Of a DNA stretch of 64,000 nt, positions 34,395-44,281 are shown piece after piece. The notes beneath the pieces were generated by a model. It ran no database searches and had not been told where the DNA came from. It saw nothing but the letters and a program-made list of their open reading frames with translations. Both the position numbers and the translations under genes were made by a program. Position 1 is the first letter of the stretch; every line of letters begins with the position of its first letter. Origin of the DNA: Perkinsus olseni (taxonomy: Eukaryota; Perkinsozoa; Perkinsida; Perkinsidae); assembly GCA_013115135.1 (NCBI GenBank), contig JABANP010000083.1, positions 95,277 to 159,276 of the forward strand, read 5' to 3'.

Positions 34395-34590
34395 AATTCT
34401 AGCATCACCTATGGTGGTGCTATCAACGACATTAGCAGCATTGATAGCGTCACCAATGGTGATGCTATCAACGTCATTAACAGCATTAAAATCTCACCAA
34501 TCGTGGTGCTATCAACGTCATTAACAGCATTGAAAGCATCACCAAAGGTAGTGCTGATAATGTCATTGAGGGAGTGCTATGTCACTAGGA
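34395..34590. repeat. about 57-bp tandem repeat, 3-4 copies
   Basis: Units carry ATCACCAATGGTGGTGCTAT and CAACGTCATTAACAGCATTG with several substitutions between copies. Confidence 0.85.
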
Positions 34591-35499
34591 CTCCTAGTCT
34601 ACGAGTTCATCAGGTGTCCTCAGCGCCAGGCACCCGCCGTATCCTTAGTTTTCGAGATCCCTCAGAAACTGGAGTGCGCTCACGCTTAGCACTATTGTGT
34701 AATGGCTACGGATTCGTGAGCAGTTCCGATGCATATTCTGAAGCGGGCCTCCTGTAGATATTAGATAGGATCCACCGGATGGCCCAACTAAGTTGTGTTT
34801 TTGCAGCCTAGAGCGCGACGAGGCAAACAGATGGAGTTTTCTGAGCGTGAAAAGTTTGAGAAAAGTTCCCCAAAATTTCCCATCAATGCCGGTAACTTCC
34901 CCACACGCTTCAAAGTTGCTTCGAGGCCCTCGAATCGAGGGTTGTCTTCAATGATGCCCTTCTTGGAAAGTGCCAGTTTTGAGTAAGCATGTGGAAAACC
35001 GTTTCCCGAAAAACCCCCTGCCGAGTCACTCTACTAATGGCTCGATAACGCAACGAACCCTCTTCAGTTATCAGTGGTAACCGAAGAGGGTCACATGGAC
35101 GATTTCTCAGATTCTAGACTCATCACATGGAGATTCCGTGAAGTTATGTACACAAAACATATACCACTGCATGCGAGAACGAGATAACCCGCCATTTCTC
35201 GTCTCGCTCTCGGTCATGAAGGAGAGCTCTCGTCTTGTTTCGGTCTCGGATCCGAGAACGAGCGAGAACCGAGAATCTCGTTTAACCGAGCCCCGGTGCG
35301 CAGGTCTGCTTGAGGAGAGTCTTCTCAAGATGAACACGTTCACTGACCTGTCTCGCCAGGAGACCCTCCCGTGCCGTTGTTCTGAAAAACTTGTTCATCG
35401 CCCCAGCGCCAATAGACCAGAAGCACTCTACGCTCCAATAAGACTCCTACCGAACGCTGCTCCCAGTTACTCAACTACAGCTTTCAATTGGCTTTGGGA

Positions 35500-35546
35500 T
35501 TCATCGGGAAGGCAGTGGACCGCTCGCCTACTACCTTCCCGATGAA
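35500..35546. repeat. 13-bp inverted repeat, 21-nt loop
   Basis: TTCATCGGGAAGG at 35500-35512 is the exact reverse complement of 35534-35546. Confidence 0.85.
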
Positions 35547-35952
35547 CCAATGAAACGTCAGTCAGCCTTTTCCGCGGATCTGACTCCGCTTTTCGCTTGC
35601 TCATCATCAGAATACTGATGGTCGCAGGTCGAGTGCGATTTTCTTCAACTCCAGAACCGCTAGATATATCAGGCACTCGTACAACACAAAATTGAAGATA
35701 ATACGAGCTGATAGAGATGAGGCGAACCCCAAGCAATAATCGATATACCCCAGTGATGTGCCGACCCTGTTGCACAGTCAAAGATGAAGAGAAAGTGATT
35801 GTACAAGCGTGAGTCGCTAGAAAAATAAATGAGTGGATGATCATCGATATGAATAGTAAAGTATAGAATCACATCGTTAAGTACCCAGCTTGGAGGGAGC
35901 ACCAATGCATCAAATTGCGATGCTGGTATTCGTGGCCCTACGCCAGTACTCC

Positions 35953-37212
35953 TCATACGGGGAAGAGAATGCGGCCGTTGGGGGCACCGTTGCCACCACC
36001 ACCGCCATCGCCACCGCCGTCACTGCCACCGTTGCCGCCTGGACCGCCGCGCCCGCCATTGTTATCAGCACCGTTGCCGCCCGAACCACCCCTGCCGCCA
36101 GGACCGTCTCCGCCGGCTGCGCCGCCCCCGCCGCCTTGACCGCCGTTGCCGCCCTGATTGCTGCCACCGCGGCCACCAGAACCGCCGTCCCCGCCAGCAA
36201 AATCGCCATTGCCGTTACCGCCATTACCGCCAGCACCACCGTTGCCTCCGGGACCGGCGTGGCCACCATTACCGCCGTTACCACCAGCACCACCGGCACC
36301 GCCTTGAAGACGGCGGCCATTAGGGGCGCCGTTGCCACCACCACCGCCATCGCCACCGCCGTCACTGCCACCGTTGCCGCCTGGACCGCCGCGCCCGCCA
36401 TTGTTATCAGCACCGTTGCCGCCCGAACCACCCCTGCCGCCAGGACCGTCTCCGCCGGCTGCGCCGCCCCCGCCGCCTTGACCGCCGTTGCCGCCCTGAT
36501 TGCTGCCACCGCGGCCACCAGAACCGCCGTCCCCGCCAGCAAAATCGCCATTGCCGTTGCCGCCATTACCGCCAGCGCCACCGTTGCCGCCAGGACCGGC
36601 GTGGCCACCATTACCGCCGTTACCACCAGCACCACCGGCACCGCCTTGAAGGCGGCGGCCATTAGGGGCGCCGTTGCCACCACCACCGCCATCGCCACCG
36701 CCATCGCCACCGCCGTCACTGCCACCGTTGCCGCCTGGACCGCCGCGCCCGCCATTGTTGTCAGCACCGTTGCCGCCCGAGCCACCCCTGCCGCCAGGAC
36801 CGTCTTCGCCGGCTGCGCCGCCCCTGCCGCCTGGACCGCCGTTGCCGCCCTGATTGCTGCCACCGCGGCCACCAGAACCACCGTCCCCGCCAGCAAAATG
36901 GCCGTTGCCGTTACCGCCATTACCGCCAGCACCACCGTTGCCGCCAGGACCGTCCGGTCCGCCATTACCGCCGTTACCACCAGCACCACCGGCACCGCCT
37001 TGAAGGAGGCGAAGAGCATCGCTAGACAGGAAGCGACCGAGATCTAGAGCACCAATGACGGAGTCATCATGGAGCAAGTAGCGCTTTCTCGCGTCGTCAT
37101 CCTGGGGGGCCTGGACGCTGAACATTTTCACAGCGGCATGCTGAGGATCATCGTCTTGAATAGCAACGACGAGAGAGATGATGAGCAGAGCAGCCACGAA
37201 AGGGGAGTTCAT
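35953..37212 (-). CDS. secreted GGX-repeat protein, copy B (three modules)
   Basis: 419 residues, one exon. Signal peptide MNSPFVAALLIISLVVA, acidic DDDPQ stretch, DDDARKRYLLHDDSV with dibasic KR, then three GGX modules each ending N-G-A-P-N-G-R, the last closing I-L-F-P-V. Modules 1-2 repeat at about 342 bp and are nearly identical, including synonymous sites, pointing to recent unequal exchange. X residues here are enriched in Asp/Ser/Gln compared with copies C and D. The 3' flank (35880-35952) resembles that of C and D. Confidence 0.82.
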   Translation of the reverse strand: MNSPFVAALLIISLVVAIQDDDPQHAAVKMFSVQAPQDDDARKRYLLHDDSVIGALDLGRFLSSDALRLLQGGAGGAGGNGGNGGPDGPGGNGGAGGNGGNGNGHFAGGDGGSGGRGGSNQGGNGGPGGRGGAAGEDGPGGRGGSGGNGADNNGGRGGPGGNGGSDGGGDGGGDGGGGGNGAPNGRRLQGGAGGAGGNGGNGGHAGPGGNGGAGGNGGNGNGDFAGGDGGSGGRGGSNQGGNGGQGGGGGAAGGDGPGGRGGSGGNGADNNGGRGGPGGNGGSDGGGDGGGGGNGAPNGRRLQGGAGGAGGNGGNGGHAGPGGNGGAGGNGGNGNGDFAGGDGGSGGRGGSNQGGNGGQGGGGGAAGGDGPGGRGGSGGNGADNNGGRGGPGGNGGSDGGGDGGGGGNGAPNGRILFPV

Positions 37213-37964
37213 GTGACAAGCTTGAACCTAATAGTGAACTCGTCAAAGCTCTTATGAAAGGCTACTTCCCGACCGGAGTTATTGCCAGGTGAATGAAATC
37301 CACGCTTGTTGGCACAAGCGGCCTGGATGAAATATATGCCGAAGATGAGCATGTTTCACGCTGAGTTATAATCGATCATCCCACGCTGTATGGGACAGAC
37401 TGCACGCATGCAGTTGGCGCCACCGGTCGAATCGACCGAACTTATTTATGAACTCGAAACGTATTCTTGAATAGAAAAAATCACGCGAAATGATCGTAGA
37501 AGTATAAGCAGGAACGTAACAGCGTTGAAGGATAGGCGCCTGCTGAGCGTACGAGTGAACGTGAAGGAATTTATGGAGAGAACACAGAAGGTAGCGCGGA
37601 GACAGCTCACGGGACATTACTAGCTCCGTGCACGTACAGGATAGCTTGCCTAGACCTCCCTCAGGTCTCAAATGACCCGCATCGACTCTTCTCGGGATTA
37701 GGAAGACGCAGTGTCGGAGAGCCCAGTACCACTCAAACGTCATGCCTGGAAGCCGAGGCACCGGCCAAAAAGGTAGGAAGCCCGTCCATGGGATGTATAC
37801 CTCACCTGGCTGCGTCACCGGGTCGCGCAGTCAAGAGTGATGGGGACACTATGATAAGTAGTGTCGTTGAGAACTCAATATGCGACAACACACCATAGAT
37901 TCCCAATCGCTTCGACACCGGAACCCTGAGCCGATCCCAGCAGTGATTGGACAGTAGTTCCGTG

Positions 37965-37986
37965 GCTTCGACTCGAAGCCTTCGAG
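37965..37986. repeat. palindromic footprint, W=GCTTCGAG
   Basis: Perfect W1-7 / reverse complement / W2-8 structure in intergenic DNA. Confidence 0.85.
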
Positions 37987-38177
37987 TGCAAGAGTCTTCG
38001 TGAAGCACGCGTGCACGGAGCGTTCCGTGTTCTAGCGTTTAGCTAAAAACGGAACTACTCGCCAATTACTCACCGCACTTGGACTCTCTTGAGTTTTCCT
38101 TATGCTCTCCAGTTATGTTCAGTCTGTTCAGCATACGGTGAGGTGGACAGCTCTGTAAGCTACAAACATTATTCACC

Positions 38178-38199
38178 GTGGCGGCACGCCACTGGCGTG
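38178..38199. repeat. near-perfect footprint, W=GTGGCGTG
   Basis: One substitution in W1-7; the reverse complement and W2-8 are exact. Confidence 0.7.
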
Positions 38200-38499
38200 C
38201 CGGGCCTACTATGACATAGGATCCTCGTGGTACCTTGACCGCTCAGTGAGGAGTCATTTACCTACCCACCTACAAGTGTGTGACCTGGGCCGCGGGGAAA
38301 GTGGTCCGACCTGGAGGGGCCTGGGATTACCGATCGTGATATCATGTATCCAGTCGTGCACCGTAATTTGTTCGCCTACCGACCCGCAGTGGCTGCCACT
38401 GATGTGGCAACTAAGGTGCCTGCTCCGGGATGGTCGTTGGACATGGATCTCGACTAAATGCCGTCATGCCTCGGCACGACGTCGCCGACTTGCACAGTA

Positions 38500-38521
38500 C
38501 TGGCTAGTAGCCAGTGGCTAC
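38500..38521. repeat. palindromic footprint, W=CTGGCTAC
   Basis: Perfect W1-7 / reverse complement / W2-8 structure. Confidence 0.85.
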
Positions 38522-38689
38522 ATCTTTCTCGCTTCCGGGCCACCTGCTTCTGATAATCTCCTCCCGAATCGGGGCTACGATTCTATACGCTACAACCGGG
38601 TCCGGTTACCGGACTCAACTGATGATCATCTTAATAAAGAGACTGAAATTCAGTCACTGAATCACATCTTATAGTACCCGGCTTGAAGT

Positions 38690-38870
38690 GACTCGTAAAG
38701 GAACCAAATTGCGATGCGCGTCTTCCTGTCCCTACACCATTACTCCTCATACGGAGAAGAGAATGCGGTCGTTACGAGAATGCGGGCCGCATTCGGTGGC
38801 GGCGGTGGCGACGGCGGTAATGACGGCCGCATTATGCGGCCGTCATTACCGCCGTCACCACAGCTTATGA
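38690..38870 (-). pseudogene. GGX-family relic (3' end only)
   Basis: The stretch 38690-38770 matches the 3' flank and last codons of copies B-D (…CTCATACGG-A-GAAGAGAATGCGG). The GGX module is reduced to a few triplets and is interrupted by a 23-bp-arm palindrome (38810-38856). No signal peptide or full module remains. Confidence 0.7.
38810..38856. repeat. 23-bp palindrome with 1-nt spacer
   Basis: Arms 38810-38832 and 38834-38856 are exact around T38833, and pairing continues for several bases beyond one mismatch. Confidence 0.9.
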
Positions 38871-39233
38871 TGGCGATTTATAATAAATCATTTATTCTCT
38901 TGAGCTCTCAAAACTGTGATCATATCCGATACAATCGGTGACTCGTGAAACACAAAACTGAGCGTCAAGGTAAAACGAGCAAAAAACTAATGAGGTTAAC
39001 GCGAATCAATAATCGCTGTACCCCAGCATTGCGCCAACCCTATAGCACAGCCAAAGCTAGAGAGGAAATCATCGTACAAGCAGCTTTTAACAAGCTTGCT
39101 TCGCGAAAGAAGAACTGAATGATTAGTATCGAAATAAATAGACGGATCCGCTTCGCTGAGGTGTTCAGCTTGGAGTGAACCGTCGAGGCATCAAATTGCG
39201 ATGCTACTCTTCTTGTCCCTACGCCAGAACTTC

Positions 39234-40829
39234 TCATACGGATACGAGAATGCGGCCGTTAGGGGCGCCGTTGCCACCATCACCGCCCGCGCCTCCGTTG
39301 TCACTGCCACCGGCTCCGCCAGCACCGCCAGCCCCACCGTTATTATTCGCACCGCTGCCGCCATTTCCGCCCCTACCGCCTGGACCGTCGTCGCCGGCAC
39401 TCCCGCCCCTGCCGCCTGGACCACCTCTGCCGCCATTATTAGTTCCACCGCGGCCGCCAGCACCGCCAGCCCCGCCAGCATTGTTAGCGTTACCATTACC
39501 ACCGGCTCCGCCAGCACCACCGGCTCCGCCAGGACAGAGGGGGCCGCCATTACCACCAGCTCCACCAGCACCACCGGCTCCGCCTTGAAGGAGGCGACCA
39601 TTAGGGGCACCGTTGCCACCATCACCACCCGCGCCTCCGTCGTCACTGCCACCGGCTCCGCCAGCACCGCCAGCCCCACCGTTATTATTCGCACCGCTGC
39701 CGCCATTTCCGCCCCTAGCGCCTGCACCGTTGTCGCCGGCACTCCCGCCCCTGCCGCCTGCACCACCTCTGCCGCCATTATTAGTTCCACCGCGGCCGCC
39801 AGCACCGCCAACCCCGCCAGCATTGTTAGCGTTACCATTACCACCGGCTCGGCCAGCACCACCGGCTCCGCCAGGACCGAGTTCGCCGCCATTACCACCA
39901 GCTCCACCGGCACCACCGGCTCCGCCTTGAAGGAGGCGACCATTAGGGGCACCGTTGCCACCATCACCACCCGCGCCTCCGTCGTCTCTGCCACCGGCTC
40001 CGCCAGCACCGCCAGCCCCACCGTTATTATTCGCACCGCTGCCGCCATTTCCGCCCCTAGCGCCTGCACCGTTGTCGCCGGCACTCCCGCCCCTGCCGCC
40101 TGCACCACCTCTGCCGCCATTATTAGTTCCACCGCGGCCGCCAGCACCGCCAGCCCCGCCAGCATTGTTAGCGTTACCATTACCACCGGCTCCGCCAGCA
40201 CCACCGGCTCCGCCAGGGCCGAGTTCGCCGCCATTACCACCAGCTCCACCGGCACCACCGGCTCCGCCTTGAAGGAGGCGACCATTAGGGGCACCGTTGC
40301 CACCATCACCACCCGCGCCTCCGTCGTCACTGCCACCGGCTCCGCCAGCACCGCCAGCCCCACCGTTATTATTCGCACCGCTGCCGCCATTTCCGCCCCT
40401 ACCGCCTGGACCGTTGTCGCCTGCACTCCCGCCCCTGCCGCCTGCACCACCTCTGCCGCCATTATTAGTTCCACCGCGGCCGCCAGCACCGCCAGCCCCG
40501 CCAGCATTGTTAGCGTTACCATTACCACCGGCTCCGCCAGCACCACCGGCTCCGCCAGGACCGAGGGGGCCGCCATTACCACCAGCTCCACCAGCACCAC
40601 CGGCTCCGCCCTGAAGGAGGCGAAGAGCATCGCTTGTCAGAGAACGACCGGTGAAGTGATCTAGAGCACTGACGACTGAGTCATCATGGAACAAGTAGCG
40701 CTTCCTTGCGTCGCCATCCTGGGCAACCGGGAAGTCGAACTTCTTCACAGCGGCATCCTGAGGATCACCGTCTTGAATAGCAACGACAAGAGAGATGACA
40801 AGCAGGGCAGCCACGATAGGGTAGTTCAT
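39234..40829 (-). CDS. secreted GGX-repeat protein, copy C (four modules)
   Basis: 531 residues, one exon. Signal peptide MNYPIVAALLVISLVVA, DGDPQDAAVKKF, DARKRYLFHDDSVVSALDHF, RSLTSDALRLLQ, then four modules of 114 residues (342 bp) made of Gly-Gly-X with X mostly Ala, Asn and Arg. Each module ends N-G-A-P-N-G-R, the last with I-L-V-S-V. The middle two modules are almost identical. Asn-Asn and Asp-Asp steps recur at fixed places, so the module has an internal layout. A segmental duplication links this gene to copy D. Confidence 0.83.
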   Translation of the reverse strand: MNYPIVAALLVISLVVAIQDGDPQDAAVKKFDFPVAQDGDARKRYLFHDDSVVSALDHFTGRSLTSDALRLLQGGAGGAGGAGGNGGPLGPGGAGGAGGAGGNGNANNAGGAGGAGGRGGTNNGGRGGAGGRGGSAGDNGPGGRGGNGGSGANNNGGAGGAGGAGGSDDGGAGGDGGNGAPNGRLLQGGAGGAGGAGGNGGELGPGGAGGAGGAGGNGNANNAGGAGGAGGRGGTNNGGRGGAGGRGGSAGDNGAGARGGNGGSGANNNGGAGGAGGAGGRDDGGAGGDGGNGAPNGRLLQGGAGGAGGAGGNGGELGPGGAGGAGRAGGNGNANNAGGVGGAGGRGGTNNGGRGGAGGRGGSAGDNGAGARGGNGGSGANNNGGAGGAGGAGGSDDGGAGGDGGNGAPNGRLLQGGAGGAGGAGGNGGPLCPGGAGGAGGAGGNGNANNAGGAGGAGGRGGTNNGGRGGPGGRGGSAGDDGPGGRGGNGGSGANNNGGAGGAGGAGGSDNGGAGGDGGNGAPNGRILVSV

Positions 40830-41569
40830 GTGTTAAGAAGAAAAACTTGAACCTGATAGTGAGCTCGTTAAAACTCCAACAAGGGTAAAAGTGTCATCAG
40901 TCCCGACTACGGTTATTGTCAGGTGACTGAGAATCGACTATGGCTCCGGCGGAATTTCATGAAGCAGTCGACAGGTGTAATTCTGCTTTTCGATTCGAAT
41001 TAGGAAGACGTCTGCTCCCGGTGTATGGCAAGGAGAAGACAAGCGTTCCGAAAATGAGAGTGTTTTCAACTGCGTGAAATCGATTACCTCAAGCTGTATG
41101 GGACAGATCGCACGCGCGCACTTGAAGCCACTGGTCGCAGCGACCGAACGTACTTACAAACCCCACACGAAGTTTTGCGGAGAGGCAAAGGAGAAAACAT
41201 AATCATCACAGGACAATGCGCAGTGAATAGAAGCGCGAGAGAATTAGCGTCTGTGCTAGAATGAGGCATTCACTGTGTGTGCAGAAGTGAATGTGACGAT
41301 TTTTATGGAGAGAACTCTAGGAGACAGCGAGAAGATGACTCAGGTGACATCACGAGTCCCGTTCGCGTACTGCGTATCTCGCCCAGGCTCTCCTAAGATT
41401 ATAAATCACCCGTATTGACCCTCATTGGGTTCGGCTGAGCGCCCGATGGCCCAGTGTTGCTCAAAGGGAGCGCCACACGACCAGAAATCTAGGCACTGAC
41501 TGGGAACCAAGGCACTGAGTCAGTGTAGCCAACCGAAGTCGCAAGTAGGCCGTATCCGAGACATCTTTC

Positions 41570-41591
41570 TCACTCACTGAGTGACACTCAG
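41570..41591. repeat. palindromic footprint, W=TCACTCAG
   Basis: Perfect W1-7 / reverse complement / W2-8 structure. Confidence 0.85.
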
Positions 41592-41911
41592 CTGTGTGAC
41601 ACGGTCACGGGGACATCTCAGCTCTTACAGCTGCCATAATCACCATCACGGTGTCACCACGGCACTATCAACCGCTCGACTGTGGCGCCATGTCATCGTC
41701 ACAGAGGTAGTGAACCATGGACTGTGGTCACAGACTGTGACCACTCAATACGACCGGGAGGAACCCCCCTCCGGAGATCAACACCGAAGCAAGCATCATG
41801 AACGCCAGTGGCGTCGCTTGATGATCTTCTCCAAGCATACCACCCAGCGAGAGGGCTAACAAGAGCCCCAGCGTCGCAGTGCCACGGCACCCAGTACTGC
41901 CTGACCAGCTC

Positions 41912-41933
41912 GGTGATAGTATCACTGTGATAC
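41912..41933. repeat. near-perfect footprint, W=AGTGATAC
   Basis: One substitution, at W1; the rest is exact. Confidence 0.7.
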
Positions 41934-41984
41934 TCTAGAGAGACATGACAATCTGTCTGCCCTTTTGCCATCTCTGCCACCTTG

Positions 41985-42006
41985 AGTACAGTCTGTACTG
42001 TACAGA
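41985..42006. repeat. palindromic footprint, W=AGTACAGA
   Basis: Perfect W1-7 / reverse complement / W2-8 structure. Confidence 0.85.
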
Positions 42007-42246
42007 ATCTTCTGGACCCCTTGAGTCCCTGAAAATGTCCGACACTTCGCTCTCAGTTATAGTGGTATGGAATGCCAGCTTCCAACACTTCGCCGCTCCA
42101 CTCGGAGTTCACCGACTCCCTGACAGTGAAGATCGTGTAACCCGTTCGCGTTCCCGCGACAGTTGGCATAGCCCTTTCGCGCTCTGCTAATAGCAGAGTA
42201 TAATTATAGTATAATAGTACCGACCCTCAGTATTGAGCTCTGGCCT

Positions 42247-42268
42247 CCCATAGACTATGGGCCATAGT
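42247..42268. repeat. palindromic footprint, W=CCCATAGT
   Basis: Perfect W1-7 / reverse complement / W2-8 structure. Confidence 0.85.
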
Positions 42269-42317
42269 GGGGTCACTCCTCAGGAGCGGAAAACATTTCC
42301 ATCACTCCATTACGTCA

Positions 42318-42339
42318 GTGCCACCGTGGCACTGCCACG
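42318..42339. repeat. palindromic footprint, W=GTGCCACG
   Basis: Perfect W1-7 / reverse complement / W2-8 structure. Confidence 0.85.
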
Positions 42340-42799
42340 GAGCTCCCTCCCTTTACTGCAAGGTTACGACTCGAGGCCACCGCAGTCCGCGTCCCGTAGC
42401 AAGGTCCGTCGCTGGGCAGCCATGTCCCTCAATTCCAAGAGGGCTGGGATGATGAATTATCATGATATACGCATCCACACACTGAATCGCATCAGGGGCA
42501 TTGTTAGTGGCTCGAAGAGTGATCTTCGCCACCACAGTGATGCGTAACTCACCTTGCAAAACGTGCCGATACAGGTCGTCAAGGGACTGCGGGTCCTTGG
42601 GGTCTGGATAGATCAACGGCTAACGTTTCAACACCATATTCGTCCGAAGGTGTCTGAAGCGCTGGCCAAGTTGAATCGACTGAGACACCTGAGATGGGAG
42701 CGTGCTTCCCTCACTGGTGTCGAAGCCCTACGGATTCATCGGGTAGACATCCTGCCGGGCTTATCGCACGATTTGTGCGTGTGGTATGACGTTCTTAAG

Positions 42800-42858
42800 C
42801 CAGGTCCCTGGCTGCGGCAGAGTTGAGATTCTTAACTCAGCCGCAGCCAGGGACCTGG
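42800..42858. repeat. 19-bp inverted repeat in LINE remnant
   Basis: Perfect 19-nt arms (42800-42818 and 42840-42858) around a 21-nt loop that is itself partly self-complementary. Confidence 0.9.
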
Positions 42859-43019
42859 CGATGCGAGTGCCTACTAGGTGGCGCGGACGGCTCTAAGACC
42901 CCCGCGAAATACCTCCAACTCTGCATTCGTCATCGCAAGCAGCGAGTCGCTGCCAGCTTGACCCCTGCCCACGTGGGATTGGCTGGAACTGCAGCAGCTT
43001 GCGAGCACTTCAGCCTAAT

Positions 43020-43041
43020 CGATCCTCAGGATCGGATCCTG
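43020..43041. repeat. palindromic footprint, W=CGATCCTG
   Basis: Perfect structure inside the LINE remnant; its 14-nt net gain would by itself break a reading frame. Confidence 0.85.
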
Positions 43042-43195
43042 ATCTGGAAGTTCCAGACTGGAACCTTATTGATCTTCATCTCACGCCTAAATGAAGCCCG
43101 CCAAGCATCAAGCTCGCCCACACCGGAGTTAGTCCGCAGTGCAGCGACAAGATCATCATCGTTCAACGACGATCGTTACATTGTCGATCATCAGC

Positions 43196-43217
43196 CGTAG
43201 AAATTCTACGGTAGAAT
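43196..43217. repeat. palindromic footprint, W=CGTAGAAT
   Basis: Perfect structure at the end of the LINE-derived frame. Confidence 0.85.
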
Positions 43218-43987
43218 ACACTAGTTGAGACGCACGACCATCGAGGGCGATCTTGATGACACCAGCTGCCTGTTTGCCACATTTACTGCTGACGGTCTTC
43301 AAGGGGTGCATCAGCAAGTGGCCGACGCAGGCTGCCTGTGGCAGGCATCTCACCTGCATATAGCTCCTGACTGGATAGTATTATTAATAGTATTCTTCAG
43401 TATCCTATTCGGGCGTCTCTCAATAACTTCGGCGGCCAACCCCAAAAGATCATCTTCACAACCAGTATTCTCAACGTCGACCTCCTGACGGAAGGTCTCA
43501 GCTCATCCCGTGCGAGGAAGCTGTTTGATCAGAAGGCCACGTCGTCCGAAATTTGGGATACCCAGTCGGTTGAACTTCTAGTTGAAGTCTTCAACCGTTG
43601 AAGTGATCTGTGATTGAAAACCGGCGTCTTCCGCCTTGACAGCGCTCACCGGAATGCACGGTTGGTCCGTCATGATCCTCCCTATCATGCTGAGGCTCAC
43701 CCTAAGGTGCAAGGCTTACACCGCATTGCAGCGGCCGCAAGCCATGATAGTGCAAGTGATCGGGCCCCGGTCATCGGGGGCGTAAGCTCATTCCTCTTAG
43801 GTTTTCCCGATTCGGCGCACTGAACCGCCAATTCTGTCCCTGACCCGCAGCGACTGCAGCTTTCTCTTCAATCAACCCTAGCGCAGCGCTAGCGTGAAGG
43901 GTCGTATCATAGGAGTCCACTTCCAGGTACTTAATCGCGGAGTGCCTGTGATATGCCTTTTTGAGCCTTCACCCACCAATATTATCA
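43201..43987. other. intergenic
   Basis: LINE-like debris may continue to about 43490; no intact motif. A 7-bp 1-nt-spacer palindrome lies at 43878-43892. Confidence 0.45.
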
Positions 43988-44281
43988 GTGACTTGCGCAA
44001 CACAAAATGGAGTCAAGGTAAAACGAGCAAAAAACTAATGAGGTAAACGCGAATCAATAATCGATGTACCCCAGCATTGTGCCAACCCTATAGCACAGCC
44101 AAAGCTAAAGAGGAAATGATCGTACAAGCAGCTTGTAACAAGCTTGCTTCGTGAAAGAAGAACTGAATGATTAGTATCGAAATAAATAGACGGATCCACT
44201 TCGCTGAGGTGTTCAGCTTGGAGTGAACCGTCGAGGCATCAAATTACGATGCTACTCTTCTTATCCCTACGCCAGAACTTC
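43988..44281. repeat. segmental duplication, 3' flank of copy D
   Basis: Highly similar to 38940-39233 downstream of copy C, with scattered substitutions and small indels. The duplicated block continues through the genes to the 5' flanks at about 40930 and 45430. Confidence 0.9.

Larger units (their letters stand above)
33908..35952. other. intergenic, repeat-bearing
   Basis: Holds a 57-bp tandem repeat (34395-34590), hairpins at 35057-35091 and 35500-35546, and a GAGAAC-rich stretch (35170-35290). No gene is supported. Confidence 0.5.
37213..38689. other. intergenic with footprints
   Basis: 5' flank of copy B up to about 37560, sharing blocks with the 5' flank of copy C near 41090-41290, then unrelated sequence with footprints at 37965, 38178 and 38500. 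No gene is supported. Confidence 0.55.
40830..42553. other. intergenic, footprint-dense
   Basis: 5' flank of copy C to about 41290, then sequence crowded with short palindromes: footprints at 41570, 41912, 41985, 42247 and 42318, a decayed one near 41723, and an 8-bp 1-nt-spacer palindrome at 42182. No gene is supported. Confidence 0.6.
42554..43200 (+). pseudogene. non-LTR (LINE) retrotransposon remnant
   Basis: The frame at 42554-42826 reads V-L-G-V-W-I-D-Q-R-L-T-F-Q-H-H-I, the usual C-terminal RT block of LINE elements (LGV.ID..L.F..H), followed by a Leu-rich helix. After a 19-bp hairpin (42800-42858) a second frame (42823-43200) holds T-P-A-H-V-G-L-A-G-T, resembling the RNase H motif of some LINEs. 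The catalytic Y-x-D-D part upstream and the 3' end are missing or decayed, and frames are shifted. Two footprints lie in or at the end of it. Confidence 0.55.

Noticed and set aside
39201..40664. Long plus-strand frames (Thr/Ala/Ser-rich and Pro-rich) opposite the GGX genes
   Set aside because: They are complements of Gly-rich codons, lack signal peptides, and vary between paralogues, while the minus-strand ends are conserved.
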